Below, piece after piece: positions 1-11,982 of a stretch of DNA of 64,000 nt (within the stretch, counting starts at the first letter, position 1; every line of letters begins with the position of its first letter). The stretch is from assembly GCA_013350335.1 (NCBI GenBank), contig CM023534.1, forward strand, positions 22,587,302 through 22,651,301. The letters run 5' to 3'. Below the pieces are notes generated by a model, which ran no database searches, had not been told where the DNA came from, and saw only the letters and a program-made list of their open reading frames with translations. This DNA comes from Chimonanthus salicifolius. Lineage: Eukaryota > Streptophyta > Magnoliopsida > Laurales > Calycanthaceae. Both the position numbers and the translations under genes were made by a program.

Positions 1-2096
1 CGGGTCAGCAGCTGGGGCCGTTTGCTAGGTTACTAGAAAGTCATGGTATTGTGGCACAACACACAATGCTGGGTAGCAGAATGGTGTTGTTGAAAGGCGA
101 AACTGAACGCTTATGGGTATGATTAGGAGCATGCTATGTAATAACACTGTACCTATTATATTGTGGATGCATGCATTAAGGACCGCAATGTACATATTAA
201 ACAGGGTTCCTACTAAGTCAGTTCTTAAGACACCTTTTGAACTATGAACAGGAAGAAAACCCAGTTTAAGATACCTGTACGTATGGGGTTGTCCTGCGGA
301 AGTAAGGATATATAATCCCATGAAAATAAACTTGATAAAACGAACAATCAGTGGTTACCCTGAGAAATCCCAAGGGTGTAGATTTTATTGTCCAAACCAT
401 GGACTGAGGATTGTATAGACCGAAAATACAAGATTCATTGAAAATGGTGAGGTTAGTGGGAGTGATGTGACTTGAAATGAGGGTGCAAGTCCCTATACTC
501 GGAACTTCGAAGAGTGTTGGCATTGTTCCTAATGTTATTGAACAACATAATGAAATATAACACTTGAATGATCAATCACTCCATGAAGAAACTATCACCA
601 CTAATGAACCGATTATAGAACAACCACAAGAAATAGCCTTAAGAAGGTCTCAAAGGCAAAGAAGAAATGCTATTTAGAATGATTATGTGGTTTACATACA
701 AGAATCAGATTATGATTTAGGGACTGTTAAGGATTCGGTCACTTATGAAGAAGCCATATAATGTGAGAATTCTGATAAATGGATTGATGCTAGAAAAGAT
801 AAGTTAAAATCCATGAACTAGAATGAAGTCTGAGATTTAGTAGAATTGCTCCATGGATACAAGAAAGTAGGATGTAAATGGGTCTTTTAGACTAAATGAG
901 ACTCAAATGGCAATATCGAATGGTATAAAGCCAGACTTGTGGTAAAGGGGTTCACTCAGAAGGATGGTATTGATTATAAAGAGACATTCTCTTGTGTATC
1001 CAGGAAGGACTCTTTCAAAATAGTTATGGTTTTGATGTCTCATTATGATTTAGAATTACACCAGATAGGTGTTAAAACCACATTTTTGAATGGTAATCTA
1101 GATGAGGATGTGTATATCGATCAACTTAAAGATTTTTCCATAGAGGAAAAGGAACACATGGTATGCAAACATAAGAAATCAATTTATGGTCTTAAATAAG
1201 ACTCCCGACAATGGTATCTTAAGTTCAATGATATTGTTACTTCCTTCGGTTTTAAGAAAAACACCGTTGATCAGTATATATACCTGAAGGTTAATGGGAA
1301 CAAATATATCTTCTTGATATTGTATGTTAATGAGATTTTTCTCACCACTAACAATCGTTGTTCCTCTTAAGATATCCCTATATAAAAGAAGGAGACAAAT
1401 TTAATCTAATGAAATGTCTTAAAAATGAACTTGAAATAAAACAAATGAAAGAATCCTTTATGCTTCTGTTGTAGGTAGTCTTATATATGCACAAACCTGT
1501 ACCAGACCAGACATTAGCTTTGCCGTCGGTATGCTAGACAGATATCAAAAATAATCCTAGAATAGATCACTAGAAAGCTACAAAGAAAGTTAGGATATAT
1601 TTATAGGGTACTAAGGATTACATGATCGCATTTAGGAGGTCCAACAATCTCGAGGTCATTGGCTACTCGGATTCAGAGTTTGTTTGATGCGTTGATAGTA
1701 GAAAGTTAATGTTTGGTTATTTGTTCCTTATGGTTAGCTGAACAATCTCATGAAAAAGTCTCAAACAGACTATCACTGCATCATCAACTATGCAAGAAGA
1801 ATTTGTGGCATGCTATGAGGTCATTATTCAAAGAATGTGGTTGCGGAACTTTATCTCAGGACTTAAAATTGTTGACAATATTGCTAGGCCGCTGATAATT
1901 TATTGTGGTAACTCCGCCACATTTTTCTCCTTAAAGAACGACAAGTATTCTAATGGATCGAAACATATGAATTGAAATACTTTGTCGTAAAAGAAGAGGT
2001 TAAGAAACCGACGGTGTCTATTGAACATATCAGCACTCAGCTTATGATAGCAGATTTATTGATAAAAGGTTATCTATAAAGACCTTTAATGAACAT
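1..2096 (+). pseudogene. Ty1/copia pol remnant (integrase C-terminus, reverse transcriptase, RNase H)
   Basis: Reading the plus strand in shifting frames gives the copia order. Bases 80-450 give the integrase end (NGVVERRN, then TPFELWTGRKPSLRYLYVWGCPAEV). Bases 740-1350 give the reverse transcriptase: WIDARKDKLKSM, GCKWVF, KARLVVKGFTQKDGIDYKETF, LHQIGVKTTFLNGNLDEDVY and KSIYGLK. Bases 1490-2080 give the RNase H end (RPDISFAVGML, ITASSTMQEEFVACYEV, HISTQLMIADLLIKG). The longest open piece is 939-1199. Stops and frameshifts are frequent, including a TAA straight after SIYGLK (1197-1199) and a shift in the block that should hold the YVDD-type active site near 1320-1350, so it cannot be active. 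Gag, protease and the 5' LTR lie left of the window. The family call is firm; the clade is not assigned. Confidence 0.88.
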
Positions 2097-2557
2097 GGTA
2101 ATAGAATGGGTCTTGAACGTAACTCATCATGATGTATTTGATGTTATTGATGTATTTGGACTGCTTTTGTGTTTTTATATGTGATATTTGACATTTGAGT
2201 AGTCATGATAGCGTTTCTGATATTTTATTCCTGTTTATTATATTTTATTTATATACATGATGTGTGATTGCTTATCACTAACATGAATAGTCTTTGTATT
2301 AAGACACTTATGTGGACCATTATGAATTTTCTCACTTAAGGGTTATGCTAAATGGGTCACTTATATTGTAGTGATGGAAGGGATCATGTTCGATAAGATG
2401 ATATGCAACCTCCATTGCTCGCATTTGTGGGTTGTTTAGTATTAACACTATGATGATAACCGTATTATAATTATTTGAATATGGATTATGCGCGCGCCTT
2501 ATGTTAACTTTGTTTTTTAAGTTCGATAACGATGATGATGTAGGCCAAGTGAGAGAA
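2097..2557 (+). other. Copia 3' untranslated internal region with polypurine tract
   Basis: About 460 non-coding, AT-rich bases follow the RNase H remnant. The stretch ends in GGCCAAGTGAGAGAA (2543-2557), the usual plant copia polypurine tract directly before a TG-starting LTR. No ORF is convincing. Confidence 0.6.
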
Positions 2558-2940
2558 TGTAAGATTTAATCTTACCTTATGTGGCTCACACACCGTGGAC
2601 TTAAAAAATAGAGACTCATATTCAATTATATGCATGTAACGGTAGGAAGAGAAAGGGTTGGATGAGTTACCACTTTCATGGGTTGTGGTATTAAAGAATA
2701 CTAACTACTCAAAGGTCCTCTCTCTCCCCATGAAAAGTTTCTCTCTGCAGTTCAAAGATACCATCAGCTTCAGAAATCCATAGCATTGAGACTAAGGAAG
2801 GGAAAGAGAGAGAAATCTAAGGGCAACATCTTCTCTCCATTTGCATTGTAATTTCAGGAAGGACCAAAGGATACACAATGATGTTGGATTGATAGAGGAG
2901 TCTCTTAATCAAGCAATGGATTTGGGTATGTATCTTGTTT
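2558..2940 (+). repeat. Putative copia 3' LTR (end uncertain)
   Basis: It starts TGTAAGATTTAATC right after the polypurine tract, as an LTR should. No second copy is in the window and no clear CA end or TSD was found, so the right limit is approximate. Confidence 0.45.
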
Positions 2941-3212
2941 ATGATGTTTAATTCCGCCTAATGTTATGTTTATTGCAAAACATCATTTGATTCAATTTTT
3001 GTGGAATAATGACAATGGATTGAAATCATATTTTGGATTGGAATATTAAGATATAAATCTAATAATGAACTTGATGGTTTTTATTCCCAAATCTTCAATC
3101 CTTATTAAGAAAATTATCTATCAATTTCTTCTATTCTTTAATCCAACACAAAATCCTTCTTTTTATCCCATATTTTTATTTCTTATCTTCTTTTTTTGAT
3201 GCAGCCCTAGCT

Positions 3213-3420
3213 CAGATTCCAAAGAGTTGTTTCATCTAGATGCACTGAGATTAGGGCTGAAACTCAGGTCAGGTGAGTCGGGTTTTGATAACTCCAACTC
3301 TAACCCATGTCAACAATGTCTGAACCCAACCCGATTAGACCCGAGTTTGCAACCCGAAGCACAAAACCCAATTCGACCCGACCACAAGACTGAGAATCAA
3401 CTCGACCCGACCCCAAGCCT
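3213..3420. repeat. Fragment of the GGGTCGGG hAT-like repeat family
   Basis: CAGCCCTA at 3213-3220 looks like one terminal repeat end. About 43 bp later, TAGGGCTGAAACTCAGG (from 3254) looks like the start of another, followed by CCCGACCC-rich sequence to about 3420. The same family has a bounded copy at 31532-31813. No TSD is recoverable here. Confidence 0.4.
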
Positions 3421-4083
3421 GAGAATCAACAAAAATTTCATCCATATTGTCCATTTGTCCCTAATCTTCCTTAACCTAATTCCAATCTCATGTTAAAATT
3501 TCAATTTTTGGAAGCAAAAACAACAAGAGAATCTGGGTACCTTGTGTCTTCAGCACTATAGGCATCAATCGATGCGGATATCAACAGCTCAGCCATTCTA
3601 GTTGTGATTGTCGCTGGTTCTCCAAGCAAGAGTGGTGACGGGGTTGCAGAGAAAAAATAACGAATAAAAATCAAATTACATAAAAGGGTGTGAAAAGAAA
3701 GGGAAAATAATAGGAAAAAATAATAAGTAGAGGTGGATGTACTTACTAATTGAAGAGAAGAATAGAACAAGGTAATGATGTGCTTAGGAGGTGATTGAGA
3801 AGAGTCGGAACAGCAACCTGGCTACGCCTTTGTAGTGAGGCAAAGAAAGATAGCCTAGGTTCGACTATTGTTGTGGGCAGTGATTAGGAGATGGGTTGAA
3901 CCTGTTGAAGACGGGCTGATCTACAGGGATGAATGACTGGCAGAGGGAGACGGATCTGGAAGTCTCAGATGCGACACTCTACAGAGTAGCAAGACGAAAG
4001 CAAGCCCAGACGAGACAATATTGTGGCTGAGGTCAGAGCACGGCTAAACAGCAACTGGCAGCAATTCCTGCTGTTAAGGAAAG
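3421..4083. other. No recognised feature
   Basis: I see no protein family, terminal repeat or structured RNA in these 660 bases. Short ORFs lack codon or family support. The last bases, GAAAG, flank the LTR element that follows. Confidence 0.5.
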
Positions 4084-5742
4084 TGTTAGTACCTCAGTTT
4101 TCCGAGTCCCTGTTTGTCAATTTCATGACTCGGGATGAAACACTTGCTAAGAAGCTTGAAGACCCAAGATGATCAAGAATGAAGATCGTGCTCCACCAGG
4201 TTCAAAGCTCATCGTCATGGCAATCGCAAAAACAAATATTTGGCCATAGATGACTCTAGGTTGTGCCCACACCTTAGAGAGGACCATTCGTAGGCTTAGT
4301 TGAACAAATGGTAAAACCATAAAGAAGCCAAGAGAGGAAGCTGGACAGTGAATTAGAACCCAACTTGGAAATATTTAATTGATTTCACTGTCAGCTAGAC
4401 CGGTCATACTAACTGACCCCTCGGTGGAGACATGATCGACCGATCGTGGTCAAAGACTGGATAGCCAATTTGACAGAAGTTCTGGAACTTAGAAATGTCA
4501 TTTTAGGAAAGCCTCTGATTGAGAGTCTCGTATGCACCAACCCTTCGGTGATGAACTTAAATGACCCCTCGTGGTTGACGACTCATCGGTGAAGGACTTG
4601 TGAGTTCTAGACTGTGAACTTAAATAAGTTCTCGAAGAAATAAACATATCGGTAGATCAAGACCAATCTAGAGTACCAGGACCGACCCCTCGATAAAGGG
4701 CAACATGTCGTTCTGGATAAAACAAGTTTCGGACATGAAACTCTGTTAGCATGGTGTTGCCCCAGACCGAGCCTCTCGTATGGACCGATCTCTCGGTGCC
4801 ATAACTGTTGACCGATTGGTGACACCAACTTGTCGACCGGGAAGTAATAAAGCCGTTGGGAGTGCATTTAATACGCAACGGTCAGTGGTTGAATGGTAAT
4901 AAATATGGACACCGACCCATCGGTGCCACCGACCTGTCGGTACTGACAGTCAGAAAGGCCGTTAAGACTCCTCTATAAATTTGAGTGTTGTGAGATCGTT
5001 TTACTATCTTCCTTGAATTGAGAAGAGTTATATAATCAAAAAAATGATCAACATTCTTATATTAAGCGTCATAAACAACCAATATGTTGATTGAGTTTGA
5101 AAATAAGAAAGATGGGAGAGATATAAAGCAGGAAACCTGAAACCAGTTTCGTTGTCACCCTGAGATTGTGAATGCCATACGACGGCTACAATGAGAAGTG
5201 TTGGCATATATTGGATGGGATCTTCAAGAAGCACACATCAGCGAGAAAGAGTTTCAAAGGCAAGTTCTTTTTGGTTTTAATTTGTTTTTAAAACCTATGA
5301 CCCGAAAGTGGATTAAGGGGGATTTGCTCCGGAACCACAAAACTCTAGAGCTTCGTCTTTGGCACAGTGGTGGGTGTAATTTCCAGCCGATTGAGTGAGG
5401 TGGAATTCTTACTCTAATTGTGAGGGTGTAAGTCCCCACATAGTGAATTTGGGATAGCTCAAAGTTGAGCGAGTCCTAACAGTGGATGTAGGTTGGCGAA
5501 CCGAACCACTTTATATCTTGTGTCTTTCTGTTTGTGGTGTTAAAGCCATTTTCTTGTGTTGATTGTTTAATCACATTAGCTAACACACACTCACTTGACC
5601 GATATATCCGCTGCGTTTAAACTAATAAATCAACTAAATTTAAAAAGGACCAACGATTTTAGATTGACCTATTTCAACCCCCCCCCCCCCCCCCTCCTCT
5701 TTAGGGTCAATTGTGTTGTTCTAGCTCCCAATGAAACTTTCA
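4084..5742 (+). repeat. 5' LTR of the gag-only element
   Basis: It runs from TGTTAGTACCTCAG to GAAACTTTCA. It matches 10298-11982 with many substitutions and small indels, so it is old. It carries several CCGA...TCGG short inverted repeats (about 4390-4950) and a poly-C run at about 5680-5695. The end is set by the primer binding site two bases later and agrees with the end of the solo copy at 32101. Confidence 0.85.
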
Positions 5743-5744
5743 AG

Positions 5745-5758
5745 TGGTTTCAGAGCCT
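5745..5758 (+). other. Primer binding site (initiator tRNA-Met type)
   Basis: TGGTTTCAGAGCCT lies two bases after the 5' LTR. It differs by one base from the common plant TGGTATCAGAGC site complementary to initiator tRNA-Met. Confidence 0.7.
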
Positions 5759-5809
5759 AGTGCTCATTAAAAGGATTTAACCATCCGAGTAGATCTAAGC
5801 TAGAACATC

Positions 5810-7603
5810 ATGGGAGTCAGTCATGCAATATCCAAACCTTCTCACTTCGATGGAACAAACTATGCCTCATGGAAGGCCAAAATGAGAAGTTTCTTTGTCT
5901 CCATAGATTCATCGACATGGGATATTATAAAGACTGGATGGCATGAACCTATGGAAGAGAAAATAGTAGCATCCACCATAACTGTGTTACTAACACCCAA
6001 ACATTTTTCCTTTGGAGCCTCACTGAGAAAGGTGCTCAGACAGGTGATGGCAAAGCCATGAATGCCCTTAATTGTACAGTTTCTAACACTGAATACAGGC
6101 GGATCATGACTTGTAAAACTGCAAAGGAAGCATGAGAAGCTCTTGAGATAACCCATGAGGGCACCTCAATAGTCAAGAGGTCCAAACTTCAGATCCTCCA
6201 GAATCAGTTTGATGCTCTTAAAACGAGGGAGGATAAAATCTTTTAGGATTTTTATTCTTAGATAAGCGACATTGTAAATCAAATGTACGCTTTAGGTGAG
6301 GGGATACCCGAGGAAAAGGTATGTACCAAAATTGTCTGGAATCTTGCTGAAAGATTCAAACCCAAGGTTGTGGTCATGGAGGACAACAAAGATGTGTCCT
6401 TAACGAATATTGATGATTTGGTTGGGTCATTACAAACCTATGAGCTACAATTTGAACAACCAAACGATAAGTCCATTGCCTTAAAATATTCTCTAAAACA
6501 AAAGAAGATTAAAGAAAATTCATCAGAAGATGAATTCTTAAGTGATGAAATGGCAATGTTTACCAAGAAGTTTTTCAAAAAGTTTGTAAAAATAAACAAC
6601 TTGAGAAGAACGGGTAAGGGTGAAACAAGTAAAAATTACCCAAAAAGTTAAGAAGAAAACAGAGGAAAAGGGAAGGAGAGAGAAGTCACCAAGGAGCAGA
6701 GCTGTTTCAATTGTGGGGGGAGAGAATACTTCATGAATGAATGTCCCTCAGATAAAATAAAGAAGGCTATGAACGTGGACATGACCCATGTGGAAAATTC
6801 TGAATCAGAGAGTAATTCAAATGATGAGACTCAACAAAAACTTGATGTATCAAAAGGTTCATAGCCTCATTCATATGTGATCAAGAAAATCCTACAATTG
6901 TAACGGGGGATGAGAGTGAAGAAGATGAAAATCTTCAAGCCTCCTACAGTGCCTTGTTCCTTGAGAGTGAGATGTTGGCCAAAAAAGTCAACAAGGTTAA
7001 AAATGAAAACTTGAACCTCTCTAATCAAGTGGAAGATTTAAAGACTAAAAAATCTCTCCTAACCTCTCTAACCAAGTGGAAGATTTAAAGACTGAAAAAT
7101 CTCTCCTAACCTCTAAGCTGGATCTCTCTGACAATGAAAACACAAAACTAAAAGACAGTAATAAAATTCTTCAAGAATAAATAAGTATACATTGCAACGA
7201 TGTCGGAAATTTGTGGCATCACAACAAACTTCTTAAAGAAGATTTTAAAAAACTGTCTTTGGAAGTTAAAGAATTAAAACTTAAAGAAAAATTCCAAAAT
7301 AAGTTCACTCATGGAGAAGAAAGGCTTAAAAGACTCATTGGAGCGAGGTAAACAAAAAGGTGATAGGTCTGGTTTTGGTACTTCATCCACCAAAGAGCCT
7401 ATACATCACGGGGTGTTTAGTAAAACAAGTATCTCTCACCCTTTAAAGGGTAAGTGCAATTTCTCTCATAAGGATGGGCATTTTAAACGAAACTGCTATC
7501 ATTTGAAGAGATACGTGGAAAAGAAAGCGTTAAGGCATAATCAAGTAACACCTATGCCTAAAAGATATCCACTCACACTTGACCTTAAAAGAAATCTAAG
7601 GTA
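5810..7603 (+). pseudogene. Copia-type gag (UBN2-like) with two damaged zinc knuckles
   Basis: The reading starts at ATG 5810 with SKPSHFDGTNYASWKAKMR, the hallmark N-terminus of plant copia gag. After frameshifts it continues with TSIVKRSKLQILQNQFDAL (about 6165), YALGEGIPEEKV (6286) and DDLVGSLQTYELQFE (about 6412). A zinc knuckle at 6703-6744 reads C-F-N-C-G-G-R-E-Y-F-M-N-E-C, with Tyr where His should be. A second knuckle-like motif at 7455-7496 reads C-N-F-S-H-K-D-G-H-F-K-R-N-C, with Ser for the second Cys. Between them a Lys/Glu/Asn-rich region looks like a coiled coil and is broken by a 47-bp duplication. Gag would form the particle that packages the RNA. No pol follows. Confidence 0.8.
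7014..7107 (+). repeat. 47-bp tandem duplication inside gag
   Basis: Two near-identical 47-bp units (7014-7060 and 7061-7107) both start AACCTCTCTAA. Since 47 is not a multiple of three, the duplication shifts the frame and leads to a TAA inside the second unit. Confidence 0.9.
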
Positions 7604-8531
7604 GGTTGACACAAGGGACGGCTCTTTGTTAAGACAAATGAATCATGTCTTATAAGAGTTGATGGATCCCAAGGTTGGTCATCAAAGGTACGATCGTAGG
7701 GATATGTATGCAACACCAAATGTCACAATCTTTGTACATAGGAGATAGACCACTAATCATGTTTTGTTTTGGTTTAAGATTCACTTACATATGTTACACC
7801 ACTACAAATGGACTCATAAGAGACCATGTGAGTTCACATAGCAGAAAAGTGTTGTGACATGAGGAGAAAAATTGGCTAACTACAAGCCTAGAATGTACTC
7901 TTTCTGACTATAGTACATATTCTACTTCGAAAGCCATACATTCAACTAAAATTATTTTGAAATGTATGTGCCTTGGAATGATTGTGTCTATGTTTAATGG
8001 TTTGATAAATTATGCTTGGCATATCTATGCATTGGAATGAATCTATGAATGCCATGCTTAGAATAGGATTTCATCAAGTTGCACAAATCAAAGATGATTG
8101 CTCAACAATCTAAACCTCTCGGTATAAATGACATGTCGGTGTGACAGACATGTTGATATTGTGTTAAATCGAGCACTGTTGAAAAAGGGGAAAAGGTCGA
8201 AAAAGTCGACCTGTCGATGGAACCGACATGTCGGTTAGACATAAAATTTGAATTAAAAAGGGGACTCTTTCTGCAAAAGCGACAATTCATTCGAAAATGT
8301 CGTCCCCCCTCCCGCGAAGGTCTGGTGATCCCTCATTCTCCTCCCATGCCCTAGACCAGTCGATAGGACCTCTCGGAGTGATTTTCCACCAAAAACCATA
8401 GGACTTTCGTACCACCAATCTCCAAAAGCCTGAAAATCATGGTTTTTGTGATTTTCAAATATCAGTTTAGGCTTAGTCTTTGTCTCTTCCATCTCCGAGT
8501 CACTGGTTGAGATTCTCCTCTATGAAAAACC
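7604..8531 (+). other. Retroelement interior without a recognised gene
   Basis: After gag I see no integrase, RT or protease motif on either strand. The stretch has some CCGACATGTCGGT-type palindromes (about 8128-8235), similar to those in the element's LTRs. Confidence 0.5.
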
Positions 8532-9082
8532 ATGCCTAGAAAGATAGCAGCTCATACACGTCCTAAGCCCTCTATGGAACAAGGAGAAATCAGTCGTGCA
8601 AATCAATGGACAAAACGAACCAAAAGGACAACCTCTCGTTCTTGCCCTAGGTCGAGCTCTAAAAATCAAGTGTATGTTCACGATCAACAGGAAATCCAAA
8701 CAAAGGTGGAAGAAGACCCCATCATTGAATAATGTGTCATCTTTGTCGAAGAAAGACGAGAAGAAAGGAGAGAGGATGCAGAAGAAGGGAATGGTCTTCG
8801 AACTGGGAATGAAGACCATGTTGACAATGAGGAGAATCACGATTTTAAGGAGTTTTGGAGAGACTCAAATGAAGAAGAGGATACGAATTTCCTCCTCAAG
8901 AGGATGTTAATTTGGGTAGGAGATTCTTTAGACTAGAAAAAAGAATAGACTGCCTAGAAAGAAGTCTAGATAGTCTTGTGCTGACTGTCTAGGATCTAGC
9001 CTCTGTTGTCTCCCTCTCTGACAGAGTTCCAATTTCTCCGTTTCCTCATCCTCCTGCACCTCCTCAAGATGGCTCTACTTAG
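8532..9082 (+). pseudogene. Unidentified ORF remnant in the 3' interior of the gag-only element
   Basis: An ATG at 8532 opens a basic, Arg/Lys/Ser-rich stretch (MPRKIAAHTRPKPSMEQGE). After a stop at about 8730 an acidic Glu/Asp-rich stretch follows (to about 8900), then a heptad-like stretch, and a proline-rich end (SLSDRVPISPFPHPPAPP) with a stop at 9080-9082. This charge pattern suggests a real but broken accessory protein with a coiled coil and a Pro-rich tail. I do not recognise the family. Its place between gag and the 3' LTR fits an extra ORF of a retroelement. Confidence 0.35.
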
Positions 9083-10285
9083 GATATTTTTTCATGTTCT
9101 CTGTTTTTTAAAAACTATACTTTTGATATTTTGTCTAAGCATCCATAATGCCCCCTTATAAAAAACCATATGTACTAAATGCACATTTTACTTTAATGAA
9201 ATGATATAGTTTGTTTTTGTGTGATGTGTGTATTACTATGTTTTGTATGCCTTCTATCTCTAAATCTAAGATTAACATGGTTTTGTTAAATAAGACGAAC
9301 ATGCAGGATTGAGTGAGTTGGTTTTGTATTGGCATGTTAGGAAAATAGAGATCGGGCTAAGGTGGCACTCATCCTCAGATAATCGGAGAGCACAAAAATA
9401 TGTGATGTTTAGCACCTGTCACTGGTCATGACAGTGTAGGAAGAACGATGCAAACTTGAAAGAAAGTTTGATTGAAAATAAATTTAGAGGCATCTAAGTT
9501 TGTGGGGGAAATAATTTGGAGAAACCAGAAAATATAGTTTACTCCATGAGAAAGATGAGTCAAAGCAGCTACAAAAGATAGCTTGAAGAATGGGGAAAAG
9601 ACTCTAGGGAAGCTAAGTAAATGAGCTTGTCCCATGGAAGAAATCAGTTAAACTAGATTTTAGCTTGAGCAGGAGAAAAATAAACCTTGTTGCATAAGGA
9701 AATGCATTAAGCATTGAGAAATAACCATGAGTTGCAGCAGAACTTAGTTAATCACTAAGTGCAAAAGCATAGAGGAAGTGCTACTAATATCTACTAAACC
9801 TTTGTCAATTATATGACAAAATAGGGGAGAAAATTAGTAGAAGCTGTAAACAAGGGGGAGGGCATGGTAAAGTCGAAGGCCGAAGTGCTTGGGCTTCTAA
9901 AAAGATAGAGCCATAAAGGGGAGGAATATGATGAAGTCAATGGACATGGGGAGTCTATGCATGTTTCGAGTTTGGAAAATCAAACTCAAGAAGATTGGGA
10001 GAGAAAGTCTTTTCAACACTGAGTAGTGTTGTTGGCTAGGAAAACTCATTTAGTCCTTTGATCTATGTTTTGGACTAACTCCTCTAATGATTTCTCTAAT
10101 GTTACTTGCTTATGTACTTAAAGAAGAAATCATGATTTGAAGCAAGCAGAACAAGAATATGTGAAGAACATAGTCTTGTTCTATCATTTGAATATGTAAT
10201 TGATCTAATATTTTATATTCAAATGTAATACGATAAGGGTGGGCTTGTAATTAGGTTAACTTCTAGGTTTTGTCATGAAATTGAC
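9083..10285 (+). other. 3' untranslated interior of the gag-only element
   Basis: No coding or repeat feature is evident. It is purine-rich in places and runs into the polypurine tract. Confidence 0.5.
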
Positions 10286-10297
10286 AAAGGGAGAGAT
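10286..10297 (+). other. Polypurine tract
   Basis: AAAGGGAGAGAT sits directly before the TGTTACTG start of the 3' LTR. Confidence 0.65.
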
Positions 10298-11982
10298 TGT
10301 TACTGCCCCGGCTTTGCGGAGTCCCTATTTGTCAATTTCATGACTCGGGAATAAGCACTTGCTAAGAAGCTCGAAGACCCAAGATGATAAAAAATGAAGA
10401 TCGTTCTCCACCAGGTTCAAAGCTCATCGTCATGGCAATCACAAAAACAGGTATTTGGCCATACATGACTCTAGGTGGTACCCACACGTTAGAGAGGATC
10501 ATTCCTAGGCTTAGTTGAACAAATGGTAAAACCATACAGATACCTAGAGAGAAAGTTGGACAGTGAATTGGAACCCAACTTGAAAATATGTAATTGATTT
10601 CACTGTCAGCTCGATCAGTGTTACTCACCGACCCTTTGGTGGAGACAAGATCGACCCATCGTGGTAAAAAACTGGTCGGCTAGTTTGATAGAAGTTCTGG
10701 AACTTAGAACTGTTATTTTGGGAAAGGCTCTGATCGAGAGTCTCGTATGAATCGACCCCTCAGTGATGAACTTAAACGACTCCTTATGGTCGACAAATCA
10801 TCGGTAAAGGACTTGTGAGTTTTAGACTGTGAACTCAAATAGGCTTTCGAAGAAATAGACATATCAGTAGATCAAGACTGATCGAGAGTACAAGGACCGA
10901 CCCCCCGCTAAAGGGCGACAGGTCATTCTGGGTAGAACAAGTTTCGGGACATGAAACTCTGTCAGCATGGTGCTGTCCCAAACCGAGTCTCTCGTATGGA
11001 GAGACCATTCGGTACCATAATTGTCGACCCATCGGCGACACCGACCTGTCGACCGGGAAGTAATAGAGCAGTTGGGAGTGCATTTAATGCGCAATGGTCG
11101 GGTAGTTGAACTAATAAATATGAACACCCACCCATCGGTGCCACCGACCTATTGGTACTGGACAGTCAGAAAGACTGTTAAATTCCTCTATAAATATGAG
11201 TGTTGTGTCATCGTTTTACTATCTTCCTTGAGCTGAATAGAGTTATATATTTTAAAGAAAGATCAACACTCTTGTACTGAGAATCATAAACAACCAATCT
11301 GTTGATTGCGTTTGAAAGTGAGAAAGAGTGGAGAGATATAAACTAGGAAACCTAGAGTCAGTTTCATTGTCACCCTGAGATTGTGATTGCTATACGATGG
11401 ATATAAGGAGGAGCGTCGACACACATTGCGTGGGATCTTCAAGAAACACACATCAGCGAGAAAGAGCTTTAAATGAAAGTGCTTCTTGGTTTTAATTTGT
11501 TTTTAAGACCTGTGACTCGAAAGTGGATTAAGGGGGATTTGCTCTGAAACCACTATAAAAAAGTTCTAGAGCGCTGTCTTTGGCACAATGGTGGGTGTAA
11601 TTTCCAGCCGATTGAGTGAGGTGGAATTCTTACTCTAATTGTGAGGGTGTAAGTCCCCACATAGTGAATTTGAGGATAGCTCAAAGTTGAGCGAGTCCTA
11701 ACAGTGGATGTAGGTTGGCGAACCGAACCACTTTATATCTTGTGTCTTTCTATTTGTGGTGTTATCTTATGTTGATTGTTTAATCACATTTGCTAAACAG
11801 ACACTCACTTGATTGATATATCCGATGTGCTTAAACTAATCAATCGAGTAAATTTAAAAAAGGACCAATGATTTTAGATTGACCTATTCAACCACCCCCC
11901 CCCCCCCCCCCCCCCCCCCTCTCTCTCTCCCCTCCCTTCTCTAGGGTCAATTGTGTTGTTCTAGCTCCCAAGGGTATTTTCA
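10298..11982 (+). repeat. 3' LTR of the gag-only element
   Basis: It matches 4084-5742 along its length, including the CCGA...TCGG inverted repeats (about 10615-11165), TCTATAAATATGAG (about 11187) and the shared CTAGCTCCCA near the end. A poly-C run of about 22 bases followed by CT repeats lies at 11896-11930, longer than in the 5' LTR. Confidence 0.85.

Larger units (their letters stand above)
4084..11982 (+). mobile_element. Non-autonomous long-LTR retrotransposon with gag only
   Basis: Two direct repeats of about 1.66 and 1.69 kb (4084-5742 and 10298-11982) both start TGTTA and end in TTTCA or TTTTCA. They flank a primer binding site (5745), a broken gag gene (5810-7603), a long non-pol interior and a polypurine tract (10286-10297). 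No protease, integrase or reverse transcriptase was found in about 4.5 kb of interior, so it resembles the TR-GAG/LARD class that depends on a partner element. The gag is of the copia type. The candidate left TSD GAAAG does not match the bases right after 11982. A solo LTR of the same family sits at 32101-33899 on the other strand. Confidence 0.85.
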
